NCBI GenBank assembly: GCA_947302865.1
Contig: CAMYWS010000056.1
Coordinates: forward strand, 1-7,017
Source of the DNA: an uncultured Clostridia bacterium
GTDB lineage: Bacteria; Bacillota_A; Clostridia; Christensenellales; CAG-138
Direction: 5' to 3'
Length of the DNA: 7,017 bases
Both the position numbers and the translations under genes were made by a program. Under the pieces are notes generated by a model. That model was not told the DNA's origin, did no database searches, and worked only from the letters and a program-made list of their open reading frames with translations. This document shows, piece by piece, positions 1 through 7,017 of this stretch (position 1 is the first letter of the stretch; each line of letters starts with the position of its first letter).

Positions 1-2282
<2,282 letters not shown>

Positions 2283-2294
<12 letters not shown>

Positions 2295-2324
2295 TTGCCG
2301 AAAAACAGCGTTTTTCACAATCAG
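2283..2324 (-). terminator. Minus-facing hairpin terminator over the ileS stop codon
   Basis: CTGATTG (2291-2297) pairs with CAATCAG (2318-2324). Inside it GAAAAAC (2300-2306) pairs with GTTTTTC (2310-2316) around loop AGC, giving a near-continuous 14-bp hairpin. Read on the minus strand it is followed by AG then TTTTT (the A-run at 2284-2288), which is intrinsic-terminator form. Read on the plus strand no good U-run follows, only GGTTTC. The ileS stop codon lies in the left arm. It may be a backstop against minus-strand readthrough into ileS, or the end of a minus-strand RNA from the gap. Confidence 0.5.
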
Positions 2325-2329
2325 GGTTT

Positions 2330-2429
2330 CAGTTCCCGCCTATCATCCTTCGGATTCCCACTCCGCTGTCGCTTCTTTACAGAAGCAGATCGCGCGCTTC
2401 CCGCGCGTAACATCGAGCGGCGGGAACTG
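2330..2429. other. Candidate structured RNA element in the convergent gap
   Basis: CAGTTCCCGCC (2330-2340) and GGCGGGAACTG (2419-2429) form a perfect 11-bp inverted repeat. Within it lie GCTTCT/AGAAGC (2371-2376/2381-2386, 4-nt loop), CGCGCG/CGCGCG (2391-2396/2402-2407, 5-nt loop) and a weak ATCC/GGAT (2345-2348/2352-2355). Together they would fold as a closing stem carrying two or three hairpins around a multibranch junction. No ORF of protein-like composition occupies it. It could be part of the ileS 3' UTR, an independent RNA on either strand, or a palindromic intergenic repeat. It does not match the tmRNA, RNase P, SRP or tRNA signatures I can recall. Strand is undecided. Confidence 0.4.
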
Positions 2430-2442
2430 CAAGAAGTCAGCT

Positions 2443-2528
2443 TGATGTTCGTACCGCGATGATCGGGTTCGCGCGTTTACAACGCGCTTACGTTACCTGC
2501 CGCAGCGGACTTTCGCAGAAGAACATCA
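2443..2528. other. Second inverted-repeat domain in the convergent gap
   Basis: TGATGTTC (2443-2450) and GAACATCA (2521-2528) are a perfect 8-bp inverted repeat. They enclose a 7-bp hairpin, GCGCGTT (2471-2477) with AACGCGC (2481-2487), loop TAC. It begins 13 nt after the 2330-2429 element, so the two may be domains of one RNA. No coding potential is evident: the ORF that starts here (base 2459) runs into the antisense of the next gene. Weaker evidence than for the first element. Confidence 0.28.
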
Positions 2529-2540
2529 TCCGGACATACA

Positions 2541-2570
2541 AAAACGGACAGGTGAAAACCTGTCCGTTTT
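2541..2570. terminator. Bidirectional rho-independent terminator
   Basis: ACGGACAGG (2544-2552) pairs perfectly with CCTGTCCGT (2559-2567) around a TGAAAA loop, flanked by AAA on the left and TTT on the right. On the minus strand the stem is followed by a U-run and lies 12 nt past the stop of the lipase/YhhN-like gene. On the plus strand it is followed by TTTT, so it can also end ileS transcription. It is the main convergent terminator between the two operons. Confidence 0.88.
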
Positions 2571-2581
2571 GCTGTTTCGGA

Positions 2582-5317
2582 TCAGTTTGTTTCCGGGGCG
2601 GGTTCCTCCGGCGCGGGCGGTTCTTTCACGGAAACGGGTTTCTCCGGCTCGGATTCGTCCTCCGCGGGCTGCACTTCCGATTCCGGTTTCTCCTCCGGTT
2701 CGGATTCTGCCTTCGGCTGCTCGACGCCCGTTTTGCTGACGGCGATCAGAAGCAGCGCGGCATCGAACATCAGCACGGAGAGGATGTGCAGGATCGGCTC
2801 GTTGAACACGGTCATGAAGATCAGCAGGATCGCTTCCGAGAGCAGGAACAGGCGCGCGGCAAACCGTGCGCGATTGAGCTGCCCGCCGGCGGTGTAGTTT
2901 AAAAGCAGCAGAACGACCGCGTATGCTGCCGCGCCCCACGCAAGCGTGCCGATCTTCGGAAGAAAGCCGAACACGATCAGCACGGACGCGATCACGGAGA
3001 CCACGAACCATTGGATCCACATCTTGAGCGGCATCGGCGATTTGTACAGGAACGCGAAGATCAGCAGCGCGTGCGCGACCGTAAAGAGGATCGCGCCCTG
3101 CAGAACGTACAGGCACATCACGACGTCCGCGGCAATCAGCATGAAAAACCCGGGCAGCATCAGAAGTGTCCGCTTCGATCTCCAGTGGCGGATCAAAAAG
3201 ATGACGAGAAGCGCAGCGCCGAGGATCATTTTCCAGAGCATACGCAGATTCGTGTGGTCCGCAAAGAACCAGAACGCGAGTTCCGCTTCGAGCATGGCGA
3301 TGCAGAAGACGCAGAGGCACAGCCAGACGGCGGCGCCGGGCTTTTTCGGCGTACGGTTCAGAAGCAGCCCGATCCATATGAGTACCGTGACGAGAATACC
3401 GGCAAGCGCTGCAAAGAGCATCAGCGTGACGCGCCAGTTGACGCCGACCGAGTCAATGCCCATGAACGACGCGATCTCCGCCGCGGTAAAATCTCTCGTT
3501 TCAAAGCCGTCCATGGAAACGCCGACGCCTCTGTCGGACCGGAACGCCATGCCGGCATCGTGTTTCTTCACCGATTGCGGCGCTGCTGTTCCGCCGTGAT
3601 AGCTTGCCGAAGCGTGCACGGAGCAATCCGAATAACAGACCTCGACGGTTCCGCTGCGCTGCGCCTCCCAACCGATGACGATATTCGCATCACGCGGGAC
3701 GGCAACGACGGTCGTGTCGCCGATGCGCTCCATGTACCGCTGATGCATATAGGCGTCCAGTTCGGACGGGTCGTTTCCTCCTGCTTCCCAGCGGAGTTTG
3801 TCTGCCAGAAGCTCGCCCTTTGAAGTCAGCGTGACGCTGACGTTCGGACCGCCTGCGTCGGAAAGATACGTGACGTCCACCGGCCCGCGGATGAAAACGT
3901 AGGTGAATTCGAGATTGTCTTCAAACGTGCCTGCCCGGATCAGGTCGATGTTCGCGAGGTACGCATCTTCGCAATGCTCGTTGAACAGGCGAAGCGCAAT
4001 GTTGCCGGTGTTCGCGTTGGCGTCGTCCAGCTCCGTGCGCGTCAGCACGTTGCCGAACACGCGGGAGATGTAGTTCACCAGCGTGTCCACGTTCATTCTG
4101 CCCGCGCTGCCCTTGTCCTTGACAGTCAGGAGCATGCCCCTGACTGTCGAGAGCAGGTTGGAGGCGTTGCCGTTCTGCATGATGCCGACAACGGCGGGCT
4201 GCAGGTGTTCGTTGTATTGCTCCCGGTTCTCCGCCACGTCCATGATCATGGACAGCAGCAGCCGCATGCGAAGATTCAATGCGGGGCTGTAATTTGCCTC
4301 GATCCCGAAGGTGTCCCGCGCAAACGACGCGCGGGACCAGGTATAGGTGTCGCCGGTGGAGGAGAACTCCGTGACGGGAATGAAGAGATCGGTGCCGAAC
4401 CGCGCGAAATCCCAGTCGTACGGCATGACCTGCGGAACAACGTCCATCGGGTTCAGGATGTTGAAGATATTCTCATAGCCGCTTTGCGGGGGATTGTGCA
4501 CCGCGGCGGGCGTTGCGAACGTATAGGCATACACATTCTCCTTCGGGAACATGCCGTCGCGTACCAGAAGCCCCGCAGTGACGTTGGAGACGGCGGCGGC
4601 GCGGGAGAAGCCCGAGATCCAGACCTTGATATTGCCTTCGATGCCGTTTGTGAGGATGTAGCCCGCAAGCCGGTCGATGACGAGCTGGGATGCGGACAGA
4701 AAGCCCTTGTGCAGCTCTCCGCCGCCCGGCGTCATGTTGGACTGCCATTCGTTGCCGTAGCCGCCGCCGCAGACGCCGATCGCGATCAGCGTAAAGGGCT
4801 CCTCGCCCTCGCGCTCCATCAGGCGCGAGCCCATCGCCATGGAGATCGTGTACATGCTGGTCTCCTTGGAATAGTCGTCCTTGCGGATGTCGGCAAATCC
4901 TGCGTCGGTCAGGTATTTTTCAAGATGCAGAGAGGGATCGAACCATGTTTCAAGATAGTCCGACGGCTTCAGCGCGCGGTTTGCCGAAAGCGCCATCGCA
5001 AGCGACATCACGGCAAGATTGCCGTCGTACTGCGTCGCGGGCTGCCAGAACGGATAGTCCGTAAACCAGACGCTGTACTGATACGCCGCGCGGTTCGATC
5101 TGAGATTGATCCCCGCGGTGACCTCCCGGACGGGACAGCCGTTGACGGAGACGGGGTTCCCGCTTTCGTCACGCTCGACGACGGCGTTCGGGCCGAACTG
5201 CGCTTCGTCCTGCGATCCGGCCGTATCCGAAGCGTCACCGCTTTCGGCGTACGATACGGGGATCAGGGCGAGAACCAGAAGCAGGATCAGAAAACAGGAG
5301 AGAAGACGTTTGCGCAT
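2582..5317 (-). CDS. Secreted class-3-lipase-like hydrolase fused to YhhN-like membrane domain
   Basis: 911 residues from ATG 5317. Predicted layout: signal peptide (MRKRLLSCFLILLLV...SYA, 1-25); an alpha/beta-hydrolase-like ectodomain with nucleophile elbow GFSRA (Ser238, bases 4598-4612), then TFATPAA and NILNPMDVVPQVMP with likely acid Asp292; a beta-rich region (~470-600); a first membrane helix (~629-653); then eight helices (~661-862). This last part resembles YhhN/TMEM86 lysoplasmalogenases: LIAADVVM (Asp731), FTVAHALLIFAF (His749) and LFLLSEAILL (Glu828, where many members have SD or SN). A Pro/Glu-rich tail (~865-911) should be cytoplasmic. The catalytic His of the hydrolase half is not assignable by eye. 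Inferred role: phospholipid, possibly plasmalogen, turnover at the outer membrane face. Start choice: AAAGG lies 7 nt before ATG 5317 and this start gives a normal signal peptide; the in-frame ATG at 5350 overlaps the upstream stop (ATGA) and would add 11 residues. Last gene of the operon. Confidence 0.78.
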   Translation of the reverse strand: MRKRLLSCFLILLLVLALIPVSYAESGDASDTAGSQDEAQFGPNAVVERDESGNPVSVNGCPVREVTAGINLRSNRAAYQYSVWFTDYPFWQPATQYDGNLAVMSLAMALSANRALKPSDYLETWFDPSLHLEKYLTDAGFADIRKDDYSKETSMYTISMAMGSRLMEREGEEPFTLIAIGVCGGGYGNEWQSNMTPGGGELHKGFLSASQLVIDRLAGYILTNGIEGNIKVWISGFSRAAAVSNVTAGLLVRDGMFPKENVYAYTFATPAAVHNPPQSGYENIFNILNPMDVVPQVMPYDWDFARFGTDLFIPVTEFSSTGDTYTWSRASFARDTFGIEANYSPALNLRMRLLLSMIMDVAENREQYNEHLQPAVVGIMQNGNASNLLSTVRGMLLTVKDKGSAGRMNVDTLVNYISRVFGNVLTRTELDDANANTGNIALRLFNEHCEDAYLANIDLIRAGTFEDNLEFTYVFIRGPVDVTYLSDAGGPNVSVTLTSKGELLADKLRWEAGGNDPSELDAYMHQRYMERIGDTTVVAVPRDANIVIGWEAQRSGTVEVCYSDCSVHASASYHGGTAAPQSVKKHDAGMAFRSDRGVGVSMDGFETRDFTAAEIASFMGIDSVGVNWRVTLMLFAALAGILVTVLIWIGLLLNRTPKKPGAAVWLCLCVFCIAMLEAELAFWFFADHTNLRMLWKMILGAALLVIFLIRHWRSKRTLLMLPGFFMLIAADVVMCLYVLQGAILFTVAHALLIFAFLYKSPMPLKMWIQWFVVSVIASVLIVFGFLPKIGTLAWGAAAYAVVLLLLNYTAGGQLNRARFAARLFLLSEAILLIFMTVFNEPILHILSVLMFDAALLLIAVSKTGVEQPKAESEPEEKPESEVQPAEDESEPEKPVSVKEPPAPEEPAPETN

Positions 5318-5346
5318 GGATTTGCCTTTCTGTACGGTATATGGGA

Positions 5347-5592
5347 TCATTCGATCCGCTCGCCGCGGATCTTTACACGGCCGCCGTCGGGACAGGATGC
5401 TTCAAAGAAGGCGACGTGTTTGTCTCCGTGATCGAGAAGCCCGCCGTTCAGGAGCGCGAACACCTGCGGATAGATCACGCTCCAAAGCTCGTGGCAGAGC
5501 GGGGGACAGGTGCTTTCGACAATAAACGTGTCGCCCGCGGCGCAAAGTCCGTCGCGGCAGCAGCTTTCAAGGATCGTCAGTCTGACTTTCAT
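5347..5592 (-). CDS. TIGR04076-like small cysteine-rich protein
   Basis: 81 residues, no signal peptide or membrane helix, so probably cytoplasmic. It resembles the short members of the TIGR04076 family of unknown function: GDTFIVE near residues 20-26, CPPLCHELW (29-37), IYPQVFALLNGG (40-51) and a terminal CPDGGRVKI (67-75). Cysteines 29, 33 and 67, with His34, are the natural candidates for metal or redox chemistry. Extra cysteines sit at 11, 12 and 17. The start is supported by GGAGGA at 5596-5601, unusually close (about 4 nt) to the ATG. It lies 11 nt after the deacetylase stop, and its TGA overlaps a possible ATG of the next gene at 5350 (ATGA), so it is clearly co-transcribed. The family name is from recall of its motifs; no biochemical function can be given. 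Confidence 0.75.
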   Translation of the reverse strand: MKVRLTILESCCRDGLCAAGDTFIVESTCPPLCHELWSVIYPQVFALLNGGLLDHGDKHVAFFEASCPDGGRVKIRGERIE

Positions 5593-5603
5593 ATGTCCTC
5601 CGG

Positions 5604-6581
5604 TCAGTTTGCGGACGAGTAGATCCAGCCCGCGTGGAAGCCGTCGTCCGAATAGTGCAAAAGCTCCGAAACGGTCACGAACTGATACCCGCGGGAAAGA
5701 AGCTCCGGCACGATCCGCGCGAACGCGTCGACGGTCTTCTGCTGCTTGTCGTGACAGAGGATGATGGATCCGTCAAGCTTCTTTCCGAGCTCGTCGGTCT
5801 CCAGAACGCCGCGGTTGTAGATCTTGTCCGCGGTATAGCTTGCATAGGTGTCGTGCGTGCTGCGCGTGTGGTTGACGATCGCCATGTTCCATTCCTCCAT
5901 CAGCGCGACGAGCGTATTGCGCGTGTCGCTGCCCTTGTCACCGTACTTGATGTACGGCGGGCGGAACAGACGGATCGAATAGCCGAAGCGGTCCCGGATC
6001 GCGTCGTTGACGCTGCCGATCTCCTCGCGCATTTCGGACGCGGAAAGCTCTTCGACGTTCGTGTGCATCCAGGTATGGTTGCCGATCTCACAGCCGAGCG
6101 ACAGCATGCGCATCAGCTCCTCCTCGTGCGAGGCGATGTTGTCGCCCTTGATGAAGAACGTGGCGCGGACCCCGTATTCCTCGCAGATATCGAGGACCTG
6201 CGACGTGATGCCGGTGCGCGGACCGTCGTCGAAGGTGAACGCGACCATCTTCCCGTCAGGGTCGATCGTCATGGTCGCCATGCGCGCTTCGACCGCCGCT
6301 TCGTCCGGACAGTTGCCGTACGCGCGGACGTACTGTTCGATCTCGCTCGAGCGCGTTTCTTCCCATGAGGGCTCCGGCGTGGGGGAGGGCGAGGGCGTCG
6401 GCGCGGCCGTCGGCAGGGGCGTGTCCGCCGGTTCTTCCGGTACGGGTTCCGGCGCGGAACGGAAGCAGCCGGAAATCGCCGCGATCAGGAACACGAGCAG
6501 CATCACGATCAGCGCGATGAACGCGACGCCGACCGCAAAGCGCAGCGGATCTTTGATTCTCCGTTTCTTCCTCTTTTTCAT
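5604..6581 (-). CDS. Membrane-anchored polysaccharide deacetylase (NodB/CE4)
   Basis: 325 residues. A metal-dependent N- or O-deacetylase acting outside the membrane on a cell-wall or exported glycan; the exact substrate is not determinable. Basic N-terminus MKKRKKRRIK, hydrophobic helix ~15-36, then ISGC (Cys39), which fits a lipobox, so the anchor may be a helix or a lipid. A Pro/Thr-rich linker (~42-72) follows. CE4 motifs: TFDDGP (Asp118/Asp119, bases 6219-6230), HTWMH (His169/His173), FRPPY (Arg207) and ILCHD (His277). Asp119, His169 and His173 should be the metal ligands, Asp118 the base and His277 the acid. Oddities: motif 3 lacks the usual RPPYG glycine, and the motif 4 region (NHTRSTHD) lacks the usual tryptophan. 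The start at 6581 is favoured over ATG 6617 because the latter lies inside the promoter, overlapping its -35 box. There is no Shine-Dalgarno. First gene of the three-gene operon. Confidence 0.92.
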   Translation of the reverse strand: MKKRKKRRIKDPLRFAVGVAFIALIVMLLVFLIAAISGCFRSAPEPVPEEPADTPLPTAAPTPSPSPTPEPSWEETRSSEIEQYVRAYGNCPDEAAVEARMATMTIDPDGKMVAFTFDDGPRTGITSQVLDICEEYGVRATFFIKGDNIASHEEELMRMLSLGCEIGNHTWMHTNVEELSASEMREEIGSVNDAIRDRFGYSIRLFRPPYIKYGDKGSDTRNTLVALMEEWNMAIVNHTRSTHDTYASYTADKIYNRGVLETDELGKKLDGSIILCHDKQQKTVDAFARIVPELLSRGYQFVTVSELLHYSDDGFHAGWIYSSAN

Positions 6582-6617
6582 ATGGTAAAGTATACCAAAA
6601 CCGACCGTTTCTGTCAA
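6582..6617 (-). promoter_or_regulatory. Promoter of the deacetylase operon (leaderless start)
   Basis: On the minus strand there is a perfect -35 TTGACA (6617-6612), a 17-nt spacer and -10 TATACT (6594-6589). With normal spacing, transcription would begin at 6581-6582, the first base of the deacetylase ATG or one base before it. No Shine-Dalgarno precedes the ATG, so the first gene should be translated from a leaderless mRNA. The -35 overlaps the left arm of a dyad (6616-6645). Confidence 0.8.
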
Positions 6618-6645
6618 TTTGCGCGGGAAGGCGGGATCGCAAATT
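6616..6645. promoter_or_regulatory. Dyad between divergent promoters, candidate operator
   Basis: AATTTGCG (6616-6623) and CGCAAATT (6638-6645) form a perfect 8-bp inverted repeat, 22 bp centre to centre. The left arm touches the -35 of the deacetylase promoter and the right arm ends 6 bp before the -35 of the thrS promoter. The position suits a dimeric regulator acting on one or both promoters. No regulator gene lies nearby, and chance cannot be excluded. Confidence 0.35.
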
Positions 6646-6651
6646 TTCCGG

Positions 6652-6679
6652 TTGACAAACGGGGTTTGTGTGGTATAAT
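6652..6679 (+). promoter_or_regulatory. thrS promoter, consensus -35 and -10
   Basis: TTGACA (6652-6657), a 16-nt spacer and TATAAT (6674-6679), both exact sigma-A/sigma-70 consensus. Transcription should start near 6686, just before the T-box Stem I. Such a strong promoter fits a gene whose control is by transcription attenuation downstream. Confidence 0.9.
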
Positions 6680-6685
6680 GACTTT

Positions 6686-6885
6686 AACTTTGAGGCGAAT
6701 TCGGAAGCAGTAGCGTTTATCGGCTTCGGAAAGCGAGCGGCGGACGGTGAGAGCGCCGCGCGAAGTACAGCGTGAAGACCGCCGGAGGATCAGAGCGGGC
6801 GTGCCCGTTACAGCGCAAAAGAGCACCAAACAGGGTGGAACCACGCGATTCGCGTCCCTCGTAAACCGAGGGGCGTTTTATTTTA
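6686..6885 (+). promoter_or_regulatory. Threonine T-box riboswitch leader of thrS
   Basis: Senses uncharged tRNA-Thr and permits readthrough into thrS. Stem I lower helix is UUCGG (6700-6704)/CCGGA (6782-6786). The specifier loop has 5' AGUA (6709-6712) and 3' GAAG-ACC-G, so the likely specifier is ACC, threonine (6778-6780). The next helix is GCGUU (6713-6717)/AGCGU (6769-6773), and the distal hairpin is GCGGCG/CGCCGC (6737-6742/6754-6759). AGCGGG/CCCGTT (6794-6799/6804-6809) fits Stem III. The T-box proper AGGGTGGAACCACGCG (6832-6847) folds as the antiterminator: AGGG with CCCT (6856-6859), a 7-nt UGGAACC bulge, and ACGCG with CGCGT (6851-6855). The bulge UGGA would pair with a tRNA end UCCA, predicting discriminator U73. 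Helix assignments were done by eye; the T-box call itself is firm. Confidence 0.93.
6853..6884 (+). terminator. T-box attenuator terminator
   Basis: CGTCCCTCG (6853-6861) pairs with CGAGGGGCG (6867-6875), loop TAAAC, followed by TTTTATTTT (6876-6884). Its left arm shares bases 6853-6859 with the antiterminator, so the two structures exclude each other, as the T-box mechanism needs. Confidence 0.92.
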
Positions 6886-6896
6886 CTAAGAAACAT

Positions 6897-6901
6897 GGAG
6901 G
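6897..6901 (+). promoter_or_regulatory. thrS ribosome binding site
   Basis: GGAGG with a 7-nt spacer to the ATG at 6909. It fixes the thrS start and lies outside the attenuator hairpin. Confidence 0.85.
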
Positions 6902-6908
6902 TATCGGT

Positions 6909-7017
6909 ATGATCATTACGTTTCCCGACGGATCGAAGCGGGAATTCGAAAACGGCATGAGTGCGCTTGACATCGCGGGCGCGATCTCAAACGGACTCAA
7001 AAAGGCGACCCTTTGCT
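6909..7017 (+). CDS. thrS: Threonyl-tRNA synthetase N-terminus, cut by window edge
   Basis: Attaches threonine to tRNA-Thr in the cytoplasm. Only 36 codons are in view. MIITFPDGSKREFENG, followed by SALDIAGAIS and GLKKATLC, is the start of the TGS domain found at the N-terminus of bacterial ThrRS. Identity is reinforced by the upstream T-box with its ACC threonine specifier. The start is set by GGAGG at 6897-6901. The editing, catalytic and anticodon-binding domains lie beyond the window. Confidence 0.93.
   Translation, partial: MIITFPDGSKREFENGMSALDIAGAISNGLKKATLC

Noticed and set aside
2330..2528. 6S RNA, SRP RNA, RNase P, tmRNA or tRNA in the gap
   Set aside because: I looked for their conserved cores on both strands and found only short chance similarities, so no named RNA is assigned.
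2459..2902. Plus-strand frame starting in the convergent gap
   Set aside because: Crosses the terminator and continues as antisense to the acidic tail; Phe/Arg/Gly-rich artefact.
2526..3377. Minus-strand frame (283 codons) overlapping the YhhN-like domain in another phase
   Set aside because: Very Arg/Ala-rich, runs through the terminator at 2541-2570, and competes with a frame that shows regular transmembrane helices.
3974..5431. Long plus-strand open frame (485 codons) opposite the lipase/YhhN-like gene
   Set aside because: Arg/His/Val/Asp-rich translation without domains. It is the antisense of a gene with a clear signal peptide, motifs and membrane helices, and stop-free antisense frames are common in GC-rich DNA.
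5634..6368. Plus-strand frame (244 codons) opposite the deacetylase
   Set aside because: Mirror of the CE4 domain, with Val/Arg/Asp bias and no start signals.
6581..6617. Upstream ATG at 6617 as the deacetylase start
   Set aside because: It lies upstream of the predicted transcription start, overlapping the -35 box, and would add MTETVGFGILYH before a natural basic anchor sequence.
6614..6844. Minus-strand frame across the T-box leader
   Set aside because: It lies over the thrS promoter, Stem I and T-box, which are fully explained as regulatory RNA; no family resemblance.

Overview
The window looks like a chromosomal piece from a GC-rich, Gram-positive anaerobe of the Clostridia. The evidence is a T-box riboswitch in front of thrS, consensus sigma-A-type promoters, strong GGAGG ribosome binding sites, and a type 2 (eukaryote/archaea-like) isoleucyl-tRNA synthetase. 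No IS element, CRISPR array, tRNA, rRNA or phage gene is visible.

Layout. (1) 1-2294, + strand: the C-terminal ~763 codons of ileS, cut by the window start. (2) 2295-2581: a convergent gap with no gene but unusually rich in inverted repeats. It holds a minus-facing terminator hairpin straddling the ileS stop, an 11-bp perfect stem closing a ~100-nt multi-hairpin region, a second 8-bp closed region, and a bidirectional terminator. (3) 6581-2582, - strand: a compact three-gene operon. A membrane-anchored NodB/CE4 polysaccharide deacetylase comes first, then an ~81-aa TIGR04076-like cysteine-rich protein 11 nt later, then a large membrane protein joined by an ATGA overlap or a 29-nt gap, depending on its start. 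(4) 6582-6908: a divergent control region with two near-perfect promoters back to back, a dyad between them, and a threonine T-box leader. (5) 6909 to the end, + strand: the first 36 codons of thrS.

The most interesting gene is the large one at 2582-5317. It reads as a secreted class-3-lipase-like hydrolase (GFSRA nucleophile elbow) fused to a C-terminal eight-helix membrane domain resembling YhhN/TMEM86 lysoplasmalogenase, with an acidic Pro/Glu tail. If both halves are active, one polypeptide could deacylate an ether/vinyl-ether phospholipid and then cleave the resulting lysoplasmalogen. Together with the deacetylase this suggests a small envelope-remodelling operon. The deacetylase promoter places transcription start at or within one base of its ATG, so the operon mRNA is probably leaderless.
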